NCBI GenBank assembly: GCA_944548615.1
Contig: OX155973.1
Location: 23,399,386 to 23,463,385, forward strand
DNA length: 64,000 nucleotides
From: Micropterix aruncella
Taxonomy: Eukaryota > Arthropoda > Insecta > Lepidoptera > Micropterigidae
Direction: 5' to 3'
The notes beneath the pieces were generated by a model. The model made no database searches. It saw nothing but the letters and a program-made list of their open reading frames with translations, and had not been told where the DNA came from. Below are positions 13,893-24,947 of the stretch, piece by piece. How positions within the stretch are numbered: the stretch's first letter is position 1; each line of letters starts with the position of its first letter. Made by a program: the position numbers and the translations under genes.

Positions 13893-15236
13893 ATGGAGAC
13901 ATTATTTTGTAACGTGGAATTACTAAAGTTGAAGGGCGATATTAACATACAAACTCGGTGTCTTATCCATAACGTTTTGACATTTTTTGACGAACTTAAA
14001 AGAGACCCAGCAAAAATTTCTGTCATCAATCTTAATAAACCTCAAGAGCTGACGGCGTCAATTTGTGGAGTATCTTTGCGGACTGTCAAAAAAATAAAAC
14101 AAGAAGTTTTACTATCAAGGCTTCCTACTACACCAAGAGAGACGTTTAAGAAGCCGGCAACTGTAACCAATTTAGATAACTTCGACATCGATGTGCTGAG
14201 ACGTATCATCACATCATATTATGATAACGGAGAATATCCTACCGTGGACAATATACTCAACAAATTTAAGGATGCCATACCTGGATTTAAATGCGGGAAA
14301 AGTTCCATGAAAACCATTTTGCAGAGTATAGGTTACAGATATCGAAATGGCGACGACGGATGGAAATATTTAATGGAAAGGAGTGACATTAAGTGTGCCA
14401 GAATGGACTTTTTAAGAAAAATGCACAACTTAATTACCACCAATGATTCTCGATCCCGATTTTACCTCGATGAGCCCTGGGTTAACCAGAATCATTCAAG
14501 AAGACGTATGTGGCACGACGATAACGACGAAGGTGGATTTAAGAACCAGAAAACCGGAAAGGGATCTAGACTTATTCTTTGTCATGCTGGGTCTGCAAGG
14601 ACTGGTTTCGTTCCAGAGGCTATATTGTTGTTTAGAGCGGTGAAATCTAAGAACTTAGACTATCATACAGAAATGAATGGTGACACATATATGGAGTGGT
14701 TCGAACGTTTTTTAAAAGTACTCGAAGAGCCATCCATTATTATCGTCGATAACGCAAGTTACCATTCAGTTCAGCTCGAAAAGATACCTAATTCAAAAAC
14801 GAAGAAAGCAGAAATACAAGAATGGTTGAGAAAAAAAAACATTGCTTTTGAAAGTACCGAGATTGTAGAGGAGTTAATACGTAAGGTGAAAGCAAGTAAT
14901 CCTTCGAAAGTGTATGCTTTGGATCAATTGGCAAACGAATTAGGACACGAATTGATACGCTTACCACCATACCACTGTCAATATAATCCTATTGAGCTCA
15001 TCTGGGCTCAGGTTAAAGGAGAAGTCGCTTCGAAGAACAATACGTTTAATTTAGCAGATGTCGAGAAATTGTTTCACGAAGCCGTCGAAAATGTTACACT
15101 GGAAAATTGGGCCAAGTGTGTTAAACACGCGGAAGATCTGCAAAGAGCTGATTTTGAAAAATATATTTACAGAGACCAGCACCGTTTGGTTATAAATCTA
15201 CAAGATAGCAGCGACAGCAGTTCAGATGACGAGTAA
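13893..15236 (+). CDS. Sailor-type DDE transposase
   Basis: The 447-residue protein would cut and paste its own element in the nucleus. Residues of about 1-110 form the DNA-binding part, with a helix-turn-helix-like segment LTASICGVSLRTVKKIKQEV. The catalytic core has Asp193 in FYLDEPWVN, Asp286 in IIIVDNASYH, and Glu368 in YNPIELIW, with 81 residues between the last two. The C-terminus ends in an acidic SSDSSSDDE tail. I take the ATG at 13893 as the start. The frame stays open upstream to a GTG at 13839, but there is no earlier ATG. There are no internal stops and no sign of an intron, so the gene looks functional. Its coding sequence is less AT-rich than the flanks. Confidence 0.9.
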   Translation: METLFCNVELLKLKGDINIQTRCLIHNVLTFFDELKRDPAKISVINLNKPQELTASICGVSLRTVKKIKQEVLLSRLPTTPRETFKKPATVTNLDNFDIDVLRRIITSYYDNGEYPTVDNILNKFKDAIPGFKCGKSSMKTILQSIGYRYRNGDDGWKYLMERSDIKCARMDFLRKMHNLITTNDSRSRFYLDEPWVNQNHSRRRMWHDDNDEGGFKNQKTGKGSRLILCHAGSARTGFVPEAILLFRAVKSKNLDYHTEMNGDTYMEWFERFLKVLEEPSIIIVDNASYHSVQLEKIPNSKTKKAEIQEWLRKKNIAFESTEIVEELIRKVKASNPSKVYALDQLANELGHELIRLPPYHCQYNPIELIWAQVKGEVASKNNTFNLADVEKLFHEAVENVTLENWAKCVKHAEDLQRADFEKYIYRDQHRLVINLQDSSDSSSDDE

Positions 15237-15672
15237 AATATAGCTTTATTAATATATTTTTTTAGCCTGACCAACCTGTAATTGTATTTTTTGTTAAAAT
15301 GTAATTTGTAATATTTAGTACTTAGTTTCATGTTACATTTTAAGATAATATTTAGGTTAATGTAGATATTTTTTTAATATTCTTTAAACTTTTATTTCAC
15401 TTTATTGTTGCATGTATACGTTAGTTTGTATTTATGAAAATTTTTCTTAATAAATGAGTTTAAAACTAACTAAACCAATTATTACAAATAACCCATCGAA
15501 AATTTTCATCATAATCTATAATATCCATCGATATCTCTTGTCATCTTTATCGATCCAACCATCGATCCATCATAATCCATCGATATTCCATCGATACATC
15601 GATACTGCTATTATTATTTTTAAAACAAGCATCCCCATAGTGCGAGCGAAAGACAGCGAGTGTGAGCGAGAG

Positions 15673-15727
15673 GTCCGGCCTAATGATTTATGACTCCAAG
15701 TGCACGTTGATAATGGCCGTACTATAG
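15673..15727 (-). repeat. right terminal inverted repeat of the Sailor-type element
   Basis: This is the reverse complement of the left end, with 49 of 55 positions matching. It is followed by 'tta', so a TA lies one base away from the end. Confidence 0.9.
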
Positions 15728-16084
15728 TTATCATTAGAATATAAAAAATCCAAGGTTTCCATCCATAAAAAATCCAATCCATTTTTAAAATTATACGCAA
15801 AAACTAATCGAGCAAATCAACATCCTCTGATGGTGTTTTAACTTCTGTTACTACAGTATCTCGTGATTTGCTTTAAATAAATAAATAAAAATAAATAAAA
15901 AAAATCGGCCGAAGCGCTAGGCCGTCTGTACAGTGTTTACTCAAACAATGCCTTTACTTGCGATTACTATTAATCAACGTACATGCATCGATATCCTGCC
16001 AAGAATTGAAAACTGTAAATGGTAAAGTATGTGACACTATTGTTAAGCTGTTAATTCACGCTCGGACACATTTGCTGATTTTAT
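15728..16084. other. gene-free stretch with an (AAAT)n run
   Basis: It contains 'aaataaataaataaaaataa' near 15875-15903, probably a LINE tail. Nothing else is recognised. Confidence 0.5.
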
Positions 16085-16840
16085 TTTTTTATTTTTTTTA
16101 TTTTATTAATTTTAGGAATCTTACAGCTAGGTATACGGTTATTACAAATTAATATGTATATAAGGCCAATTACAAGGTTCCACAAGTAAAAATGTATGAA
16201 TAGATATATACAAAGGGGGAGAAAAAAAAGAAAAACAAGTAGACTAAGAAAAAACTAAACAAAATAGAACAAAGGATTAGCCAAAGAAGGCGTCAGCCAG
16301 TAACTTCTTGAGCTGCTGGACTGACATATTAAATAAGTCAATGTCATATTGGGTAGCTACATCATTGAAACTTTGGCTTGCTCTCAATAGATAACTGTTT
16401 AGCCTGTAATTGGTGTTAGCTCTGGGGATAAACAGGGTGCATGGTCTTCTGATCGGATCAGCAGAGACCCTCAACCCAACCTTCTCCAATAAATCCGGGC
16501 AGTCAACTGAGCCATTTGCTATCTTCAATAGGTAGGCGACATCTGCAATATGGCGTCTTGTGGCTAAAGGTAAGAGGTGAAATTTATGACAACGTTTAGT
16601 GTAGTCTGGAAAGAATTTTTTTACTTTAAATTGTAGGTGTCGTACAAAACGTCTCTGAATTCGCTCAATGCGGGTAATGTAAGTGTTATAGCTGGGGTTC
16701 CAGATTTGTGATGCATATTCCAAGTGACTACGTACATATACACAATAAAGAATTTTAATGGCAAAGAATGCTCTTAAATCACAGCAAATACTAAAGTTAT
16801 TTGCAATTATATTGGCAACATGCTTCAAATCCAATCCCTA
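16085..16840 (-). mobile_element. LINE fragment, reverse transcriptase thumb and C-terminus
   Basis: A 185-residue frame on the minus strand (16834-16277) encodes the end of a non-LTR reverse transcriptase. Landmarks are LYCVYVRSHLEYASQIWNP, RIQRRFVRHLQ, the linker RRHIADVAYLLKIANG, and a final FIPRANTNYRLNSYLLRASQ block. The upstream catalytic part is missing, so the copy is 5'-truncated. A poly-purine/AT 3' UTR continues to about 16085. A second copy of that 3' UTR lies at 18680-18830. Confidence 0.85.
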
Positions 16841-16974
16841 TGATATTTGGGAAAATGCAAAAACTACATGAGTGAAAACATCCTACATCGTGTGCGTGCA
16901 TCAAATCAATGTTCTGCCTGGGATTGGATTTGTAGCTCCTACGTCTGTTAGGTGTCTCTTATAGTGCACAGTTG

Positions 16975-18175
16975 AGCGGTGTAGACTATAACGGGCGAAC
17001 CCGTCACCCTAGGCTGGTATAACGATATGTGGTCGTTCTTTCAGCCGTGAGATGAGCGTAAAATACTTAGAGACAAGAAAAATCTACTGTCTAGCTATGC
17101 CAACATGCCCGACAGAGGCTAACGCCTTACGGCGAGGCACTGGAAAAGGTACGCAGCGGGCAGCCTCGCCCCCGTCTACCAACTAGAGCTGTCAACTACA
17201 ACGGGCGAACCCGTCACCTTGGGAAGTTTTAACGAAATTTAATCGTTCTATCTCCCGTGAGGTGAGCGCAGAAGACAGAAACAGTCTACCGTCAAGCTCC
17301 GCCACATGCTCGAAAGAGGCCAACGCCTCATCCGCGAGATAGCCAGATATGTTATCCAGCGGGCTGACACTCACGCCCTTACTTCCAGTTGCGACCAGAT
17401 TACTTCGGTCTCTCGACTGGTTATGAGTTCGAGGTCGCTTGCGCGGTCCTCTCCCTTACGTAGCAGTGAAACGGTGTCAACCGAATCTATCGCCGACCAC
17501 GGCATCCTTTTCCCGGCTGTTCATCTGTCTACCAGTTTGGAAGGATATCTCCGTCAGTAATTAACCATCAGGATACCTCCTTCCTCCCGACTGGTTACAG
17601 GACCGAAGTCGTTAACGCGGCATCTACCTGTTGAATTTCAGCGGTAATACAATAAAAATGTATCGCGGACCTAGGCATCCTTTGCCCGTCATACCACTCG
17701 GGATCGGGAGACCGATGAGTCGTTTCAAGAATGACATGACAACAGGTTAACATCCAACCCCGCTGCTTAGGAGACAGTATATTTCCACAGTATCCAGACT
17801 CCTTCAGGAATTACTTAGAGTGCACAACCGATTGGCATCGCCGAACGGAGCGCAAACCGCCCATTAGCACCGGGAGGCAATCCCACCAGGAGAAACCGAT
17901 CTACCAGCCGTGAGGCCTAAGACGCGATAGTCTTATCCGGAGTAGCCTTCCACACGAGGAGGCTTCTAAATAGGAGCTGAATCGTGAGGTGGACCGATCC
18001 GAGAACAAATTGGATCTTATGGCCCAAACAGCACGAAACCATTCGCTACCACAGTTGTTTCCGTGTTTTCGTAAATGTCCCCACTATCAATAGACAAATA
18101 GTAAAGCATAGCGTAGATAGGTCATCAGTTTCGAAACCGGCTGTTCAAGGTTGCCGGTTAAATATATGAAATAAA
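16975..18175 (-). repeat. family A dispersed repeat, long copy
   Basis: Read in reverse it carries the family blocks. 'caactacaacgggcgaaccc' occurs twice (near 16987 and 17192), followed by 'gaggccaacgcctc', 'ctcttacgg'-type and 'gcgcggtcctctcccttacg' blocks, and a 'gtgcacaaccgattggc' block near 17820. The tandem start suggests an internal duplication. There is no coherent protein, and the frames are shadows of a G+C-richer repeat. Confidence 0.65.
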
Positions 18176-18679
18176 TTATATGACGAAGAGGTCGTTAGCA
18201 ACATCTACTCGTGGCAGCACGCGATCTACGCGAACTAAGTCAAGGGTTGAACGTAACGGGTGGGGCTAAAGAGGAGGGAAGGGGGTAACCTCAGGGGTAA
18301 TAATGAATGTGAGAGGCGGGCGGTTTAGCGGTGTTGATTTCGAGCTGCCTCGAAACGCTCCCAGGAGGTTGTACCAGGCTGGAAACTTTGATCGCTAATT
18401 AAGGATGATAATATGCTTCCTCACAATATATTTTATTGATTTCCATCGTTATACATAAAGATCATTCACAATAAAATATTGTTATCATCTTTTCTATTCC
18501 CCAAAAATACTTTAGCAAATGCATTGAAAGTGTATTAAGCAGCTAATTCTTACTTGGTCTCTAAGAAATATTCCTCCTTTCAGCCTGCCTTTACTAAATG
18601 AGAATTGGCATTTTGGTCCCACTTCTCCATTAGCTGTGATTCATATATCAATGCAAACATCTCTTAATTAATTTATTTT
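18176..18679. other. gene-free stretch
   Basis: A G-rich block ('ggtggggctaaagaggagg' near 18260) precedes AT-rich sequence. I recognise no gene or repeat family. Confidence 0.45.
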
Positions 18680-18980
18680 TTAAAATTTATTTTTCAGAAA
18701 ACTTACAGCGTTTTATACTTAATGCTAACACATATTATACAAATCTAAGGCCAATTAAAAGTTTTCACAATTAAACTAAATCTTTTGTTACAGCGCAATG
18801 AGCTATGAAAAAAATGCAGGTAAGTAAGGGGAAAGGGATAGGGAAGCCACATTATGAGTTATGTAGATGTATTTAAGATATATGATGATATATAACATAC
18901 ATACATATATACATACATACACGTGCACAAATAATAAATTAACATATTAATATAAATAATACTATAAGGTAATAAGGCAA
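18680..18980 (-). mobile_element. LINE 3' UTR relic
   Basis: The order 'cttacagcg', 'acaaatctaaggccaatta' and 'ttttcacaa' matches the 3' UTR side of the LINE at 16085-16276. The coding part is absent. An 'acatacatatat' run follows near 18896. Confidence 0.55.
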
Positions 18981-19860
18981 AATGCCTGCGCAAGATTTTG
19001 CTTTAGGATTCCTCCACGTCATCATGTGTCACCATTCCTTGCGAAAGCTTCCATGTTGAATATGAGTAAAAGAAGGCAGCTCCATCTTGCGACCCTTGTA
19101 CTCAAGGTAGTACGCAATAAACAGCCGCGATATCTTTACTCGATTATGACGTGGTCCCGTAACCGGCATGTCCATTCAACACGGGCACGTGAACAACTTG
19201 CTATAATACCCAAGCACAAAACTACACATTTCCAGTGCAGCTTTTCGTATTATTCTGCGGTTGTATGGAATCGGTTGGGAATGGCTTTGCGATCGAATTC
19301 CGAAATCAATTGCAGTATTTAAGGACCACTTTAAAAGTTTACTATTAAAGGAAGATATTTAGATGTCATAATTTGATTTTATATTAAAATAACTATTGCA
19401 ATTGGATTATTACTATTGTCTTCGTTTATTTATTAATTTGTAACCTGATTATTTAATGTTAAATATTTTGATTTTGATTATTTTTGATTTATTATATGTA
19501 GATTATTAAATTTATGTAATTACGTTATTTTCTTTTAATATCATTTGATGTTAAATATATTGATTTTGATTATTTCGATTTGTGTATTTATTTGATTATG
19601 ATTATTTGGATTGATTTGATTAAGATTTATTTGATTTGGTTATTTTATTTTAAAAATCATATGCCTATGTATCAATAATTAATAGGTGTGTCCTGAAAAC
19701 CAGGATAAGAGATATCCTGAGGATACCCCTAATTTGCAGCGTTTGTAGCTTTATTTCATAGTCTTTGTCTATTTATAGTTTTAATTTTTAATCTGTGTGT
19801 TCTTGTTTTTTTTGTATATGTTTTTTATAAGAGCTGCAAATAAATAAATAAATAAATAAG
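18981..19860 (+). mobile_element. LINE fragment with (AAAT)n tail
   Basis: The frame around 19026-19322 encodes a reverse transcriptase C-terminus: RRQLHLATLVLKVV, a HVHSTRAREQL block, and YYSAVVWNRLG. It is cut by a stop and a frameshift near 19320, after which the frame continues as FKDHFKSLL. A 500-bp AT-rich 3' UTR with TTGATT sub-repeats ends in 'aaataaataaataaataag' at about 19842-19860. Confidence 0.75.
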
Positions 19861-20117
19861 AAAATTGAAAAGTATGGTTAACATAAATATATATAATATA
19901 CATAACAATGTATTTATAATGTTAATATACATATGAACTTTTATAGAAAATATTATACTGGCTAAAAGGCATTGTTATAGTGTAGTAACCATTACCACAG
20001 CCTACGTACCTAACGAACGAAGAAATACCAATAAAACCCGAAGGCTGTTAATCGTATTTCTAATTTCTTCGAAGCAAGTATTTGAAGATAAATTAAAAAT
20101 ATCTAAACATTGAAAGT

Positions 20118-20647
20118 TTAGGTTATATGATCGAAGTGCTCTATAAAATACATATTTTGACCATAATTGGTATTGACTCTCGGTAGATAAAATAAATCGC
20201 GAGCCATTGTCTTATTATTTGGGATTCGGTAGGAGATTCTGCCAACAGAATAGGGACTGTCTATTTTATTATTAATAATATTGTACAGAAAACGTATATC
20301 ATATTTGAGGCGCCTATCCTCGAGTGAGTCCATGTTATGATGGTTAAGTCTCTCTGAGTAGCTTTCGGAGGTTTGAAACGATTTGAAATCAAGATAACTC
20401 ATGAAGTACTTCTGGAGTCTCTCAACTCTATTTTTATAGACTGTATACTGAAGCGACCAAATGATAGCTCCGTATTCGAGAATGCTGCATAGGAGAAGTA
20501 TAAAATCTTAAGGGTTCTTACATCGCTAAACGGTTTACACACTCGCTGGATGAATCCTAACATTTTATGAGCTTTTCCGGTAGCATAGTCAATGAGTTTA
20601 TCAAACAGCAGTTTAAGCAGTCTAATACTAAACTTAATATATAACAT
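20118..20647 (-). mobile_element. LINE fragment with a frameshift
   Basis: Two overlapping minus-strand frames (20647-20399 and 20402-20118) together cover the end of a non-LTR reverse transcriptase. Landmarks are AHKMLGFIQRVC, VRTLKILYFSYA, then DRRLKYDIRFLYNIINNKID and FYLPRVNTNYGQNM. A one-base frameshift near 20400 separates them, so it is a pseudogene. Confidence 0.8.
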
Positions 20648-20854
20648 TTATCTTTAAAACGGCTGCCCTCGATTATAAACCATTTCTGAGTTATATCCCA
20701 TTAAATATGGCTAATTACCGGATATACCCTAGGGCACCTAACATATCCAGGCGTTGTGATTTTAATAACTGTTGAAACGAAGACCATCGCAGAATACCAT
20801 TTTTATATCATTCATAATTTTGAATTCGCGGTTCTCTCCGCTAAGAGAGAGGGC

Positions 20855-21300
20855 ATCTAGAGCTGTCAACTACAACGGGCGAACCAGTCACCTCTAGAAG
20901 TTTTAACGAAATATGATCGTCCTGTCTCCCATGAGGTGAGCGCAGAAGACTTAGAACAAAACAGTCCGCCGTCAAGCTACGCCACACTCGCGCCCTTACT
21001 TCTAGTTGCGACCAGATTACTCCGGTCTCCCGACTGGTACGAGTTCGAGGTCGCTTGCGCGGTCCTCTCCCTTACGTAGCGGTGAAACGGTGTCAACCGA
21101 ATCTATCGCAGACCAAGGCATCCTTTGTCTGGATTTTCACCCGGAATCGGGTAGCCGATGAAGAGAGAGGACAGCGCAAGTGACCTCGAACCTACTGAAC
21201 TAGTCGGGACGCAGGAGAAATCCGACCGAAACTATAGTAGGGGCCAAACGAACGTTCCGGTGAGGCAATAAATCATTAGGCCAGCCCGCCCCTTTTACTA
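20855..21300 (-). repeat. family A dispersed repeat copy
   Basis: It begins 'gctgtcaactacaacgggcg' and contains the 'ctcccatgaggtgagcgcag' and 'gcgcggtcctctcccttacg' blocks in the same order as 17185-17560. It is non-coding. Confidence 0.7.
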
Positions 21301-21889
21301 CTAGCTTGTAGGGATGCGTGTCGCAACCTGCGCAGATTATCTATCAGATTATTATATTATTGAGATTGAGCAGCGAAACTTTTGTCGGGCCACTTTTCAG
21401 TTCGTCAGAAATGACAAAATGTTATGTATAAGGCACCGAGTCTGCATGTTAATATCACCCTTCAACTTCAATAGCTCCAGGTTAGAAAATATGGTCTCAA
21501 TTGCTAAACTGATAGGCAAGTAATGATGTTTTATCCGCGCAGCATTTTATAATATACATATGTGGGACTCATTATTACAAAATGCCACGATAGCATTTTA
21601 CTAGTGACTTTAGAAAATGATAATGACCTATGATATGCCATGATAATCAGTTATCTATTAAGCACTCATTTAATAACTCACATCACATAATTAGGTCATT
21701 ATTTAATTACTCTAGTTCTAAAATAATACATAAGCCGAAAATATTAATAAATATAGCAATCGGTACTGTAATAAACGCAGATATATAATACTGTTTCATC
21801 GATCGAGCGTAATTCATCGATAAGCAATATCGACGTTAGCCGCATCCTTGTTGACAGCTCGGTTTATTACCCCATCGGAACGTTTCTTT
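21301..21889. other. gene-free AT-rich stretch
   Basis: A short frame at 21314-21523 has no recognisable product. Its tail resembles an antisense segment of the Sailor transposase gene (near 13930-14000: 'aaatgttatgtataaggcac'), so a small degraded Sailor relic is possible here. Confidence 0.4.
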
Positions 21890-22805
21890 CGCCCTTACTT
21901 TAGTAGTAAGGGCGCGAAGTCGGTCAGCTGGGTGCTCATTCCCGGCGTCTCGCGGGTAGGCGTTGGCTTCTTACGTGCGAAATGGCGTAGCTAGACAGTG
22001 GACTGTTTTGTCCCAAGTGTCTACGTTTCATCCCACGGCTGATGGAACGAATTTATCACCCTGGGGTGACGGGATCGGACGTTGTAGGTGAGAACTCACA
22101 ATGTATACATAACAACTCACTGTCTATAATAGACATATAAAAGACGGGAGTTAATGGGCCCTTGCTGAGTTGGCCACGAAGACCCATTCTGTTCAGGGTT
22201 GGTCACACTCAGGGATCAACACTAATCCGACGGCCTCCACGCATGAAGTGCGAGCCTGGGTAGGACTCTGGCCTTATGGTTAGCTTCCCCTGGGAACTTC
22301 TGGCGCTCCTGGACGGTCTGCGCACCGTGCGGCATAAGCCAATCGATCGCGCACTCTGACTAACAGTCGGGGGAGTCTGGAAGCAGTACTGTTCCCTATA
22401 GAGCGGGGGTGGTTGCGGACCTTACGGCGACTGCTCTTGAAACTACCATCGGCTACCCGATCCTGGGTGAACAGCCGTGCAAAGGATGCCGTGGTCCGCG
22501 ATAGATTCGGTATACACCGTTTCACCGCTTCGTAAGGGAGAGGACCGCGCAAGAGACCTCGAACTCGTAACCAATCGAAAGACTGGAGTAATGTGGTCGC
22601 AATTGGAAGTAAGGGCGTGTGTAAGCCCGCCGGGTAACACTCCTGGCTATCTCGCGGTTAAGGCGTTGGCCTCTTACGGGTTTGTGGCGGAGCTTGACGA
22701 TGGACTGTTCTGTCCAAGTCTTTTGCGCTCACTCCAGGGAGATAGAACGAAAAATCGTCAAAACTTCCTGAGGTGACGAGCTCGCCCGCTGTAGTCGACA
22801 ACCCT
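21890..22805 (+). repeat. family A dispersed repeat, near full-length copy
   Basis: This copy shows the fullest module order. It runs from the head 'gagttggccacgaagaccca', through the 'gacggtctgcgcaccgtgcg' and 'cttacggcgactgctcttga' blocks and the 'ggagaggaccgcgcaag' block, to the tail 'gaggtgacgagctcgcccgc' with 'tgtagtcgacaaccc'. No open frame is shared between copies, so it is probably non-coding and non-autonomous. Its class is unknown. Confidence 0.7.
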
Positions 22806-22859
22806 AGTTTTATTGTCGGTTTATATCACAGAGCGCCGCCTTCACATAACGTTGTGGTA

Positions 22860-23180
22860 CGTCTAGCACAACATATTCTTTATATAGGTAATCTGAGGAG
22901 TATCTCCAAGGATTTCCTGTATTAGTTTCCCTATTAGTTTCTGGGCGCTGATCAAGTGCTCCATGTAAATTTTCGCTGCACCTCTCCACCCTATGATCCC
23001 ATAGTTTAGGATGGATTGGTACAGGGCGTGATAAACTATAATAAGTGTCCTTTGGTTCCGGATGCCTCTAAGGTCTTTAAAAACATACGTAAGTTTGCTT
23101 ATATTTGCCGACAACTCCATCATATCGGTGCTCCATCGTAACCGGTAATCAATAAATATACCTAAATAAATCAATAGATA
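22860..23180 (-). mobile_element. LINE fragment
   Basis: The minus-strand frame 23174-22863 encodes the segment after the catalytic core of a non-LTR reverse transcriptase: YLGIFIDYRLRWSTDM, NISKLTYVFKDLR and IVYHALYQSILNYGIIGWRG. It is truncated on both sides. It lies only about 170 bp downstream (in host gene orientation) of a GABA-B-R1 exon. Confidence 0.8.
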
Positions 23181-23352
23181 ATAAATTATAGACTATGATA
23201 GATAATAGACCATACATAATAGACTATGATGATGTTTGCTACCTTGACGTCACCGAAACTGTCTTTGGCGAATTGGATCGCATTGTTTTCCCGGACACTT
23301 ATGAGTTAGTCGCGCGTCAGAAGCTACGGCGAAATATACGTTTATTACTCAC

Positions 23353-23569
23353 CAATGAAGAACCACACGTAGGACTTTCCGTAGAGCTGCTGCTTGTATA
23401 CGTCGCAGAGAACCTTCCTAGCCGCGACCACGTAGAATAGTCCGACAATAATCCTGGCGTCCTGCCTCCGGAGATTCCTCACAGCGTCTCCAGGCTCGGA
23501 GAGGAAGGATTGCCTGGTGACGATCTCGATACCAGCGTCTTTGCAACGCGATTCCAGGTCTTCCACAGT
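23353..23569 (-). CDS. GABA-B-R1: GABA-B receptor subunit 1, internal exon (ligand-binding domain)
   Basis: This 217-nt exon encodes 72 residues plus one base of the metabotropic GABA receptor subunit 1, a class C G-protein-coupled receptor. The segment belongs to the extracellular Venus-flytrap domain. It reads [20 protein letters not shown], then [20 protein letters not shown] and [14 protein letters not shown]. The Tyr of GLFY corresponds, from family knowledge, to a ligand-contact Tyr of the mammalian subunit. The minus-strand acceptor 'ttcccag' lies at 23576-23570 and the donor 'gtgagt' at 23352-23347. The exon starts in phase 0 and ends with the first base of a Gly codon. It follows directly in frame on the exon at 63052-63222. 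The longer open frame around it is intron. Confidence 0.95.
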
Positions 23570-23633
23570 CTGGGAACAACGACAAGACCACACATTTTAT
23601 TATGTTTCGTAGTATTTTAAACAAATTTCGCAT

Positions 23634-24067
23634 TTTTAACACGCTTTTATTAGGTCGACCTGTAAGTAACTATGTAATGGAATCTAAGGTAACTAATTTA
23701 ACCATCTTCCAAGGATCGTAGCGTCATGAAAATTGGCAGCTGTATGTAGTTCTGATGACAATACAATAATATGGTACCGTCGAACTGATCTGATGATGGA
23801 GTCGGAAGATATGAACTGGAACTTCATGATGGAACATCGTATCATGTTTGGACTTGTTAGAAAAGTCTTGGAATGAACTTTGACCACGATTAGGTTTCAA
23901 GATCTGATGATGAAGCGGGAAGATAGGCACTGGCATTCAATGATGGAATATCGTATCATAGCCGTATTTGGACTTGCTAGAAAGGTCTTGTAATGAACTT
24001 TGACCACGATTTAAGATCATTTATAAAAGCGTGTTTTTAGTGTTTTTTTTTTAAACTATTAATTTAT
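23634..24067. repeat. family E MITE-like element, copy 1
   Basis: The ends carry inverted 'aacacgctttta' motifs: 'ttaacacgcttttatta' on the left and 'tataaaagcgtgttttta' on the right. A second copy lies at 55353-55764. The interior has repeated phrases such as 'catgatggaacatcgtatca' and 'gaatgaactttgaccacgat', so an internal unit was duplicated. It is non-coding. Confidence 0.75.
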
Positions 24068-24343
24068 TTTAAATACAATTTTTAAGATTTTCAATGCAAT
24101 TTTAAACATTTTTTCTGTTACCGGTTTGTAAATGGATCTATGTTATTGCCTAATTTTGGGGTGTTGAATACTCTGGTAAAATTATCTTTCTCTATCGCGT
24201 CAAATTTTCTAGATACAAAGCAGAATCAAAATGAGCAGGTACTAGCGAACATTGACGAAATGGAAACAAACAAGAATTTCGAATATAAATTTAGAACTTT
24301 AGAAATGAATAATATTACTTTCCTGGCAAGGTAAATATGTGTG
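24068..24343. other. gene-free stretch
   Basis: A 64-codon plus-strand frame (24140-24334) ends at a donor-like 'aaggtaaat', but its product is not recognised and there is no good acceptor. I do not call a gene. Confidence 0.4.
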
Positions 24344-24947
24344 TGTGAGGGACCACCCCTCACAAGACTCCAGGTTGTTCGGTGTGAGGTGGTGGTATCA
24401 ACTTTCGAGTTATCTCCGTATTGAAAGGCGGTTTTGAATGAAGTAGAAGGAATTTATTGATCGAAGGTTTGAATATTGCCAGTTATAACGCTTGCCGAAT
24501 AATTTACGTTGACGCGAGTGTGTAGATGCGCGACTGCGGTTAGGAGGATATACGGATGAGGATTATGCGTATGCTACTAGTAGGTATCTTGTACTGGGCA
24601 CGGCTCGGGTCTGTGGGATCACAGACTGATGCTTCGAGACTCAGGGAGAATGAGGAAAGGAAACAAAGGAGCCGGATTCGTTGACCTAACTCGTGAGAGA
24701 GAGTGCCGAATGCCGTCGCAACCTTGGGGGAAGGTGATCACTCGGGGAATAATAATTTGGTTGCTTTTGCGCCAGTTTATATAGGCCGATCAATGATGCA
24801 ATCCAAAAATATTCCGAATAAAAGTATTGTTTCATCGTGCTGATTCATAGCTGCACGAGTCAAAATAATAGCTGAATTGTGTCTGTGGTCTCCACTGGAA
24901 ATCGATGCATTTGCTGATCGCATGTAATGGACTTAAGGTCCGTTACA
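24344..24947 (-). mobile_element. solo LTR with TGTG target duplication
   Basis: On the minus strand it begins TGTAACGG and ends CCTCACA, 604 bp in all. It is flanked by TGTG on both sides (24340-24343 and 24948-24951), a clean 4-bp target duplication. It matches 8614-9914 apart from the LINE inserted there. No internal retroelement sequence is present, so it arose by recombination between the two LTRs of a full element. The target was a family B repeat. Confidence 0.9.

Larger units (their letters stand above)
13211..15727 (+). mobile_element. Sailor-type (DD82E) Tc1/mariner-superfamily transposon, apparently complete
   Basis: The element is 2,517 bp and is bounded by ungapped 55-bp terminal inverted repeats, 13211-13265 and 15673-15727, which match at 49 of 55 positions. 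A TA precedes the left end, and a TA lies one base beyond the right end, in keeping with the TA target of this superfamily. A single open frame between the ends encodes a transposase with 81 residues between the second Asp and the Glu. That spacing is the hallmark of the Sailor group, known from family literature by memory. The intact frame and the little-diverged ends suggest it moved fairly recently. Confidence 0.85.

Noticed and set aside
23195..23440. 81-codon plus-strand frame over the GABA-B-R1 exon
   Set aside because: It is the antisense shadow of a well-conserved exon on the minus strand.
24140..24334. 64-codon frame ending at a donor-like site
   Set aside because: The product is not recognised and no convincing acceptor precedes it.
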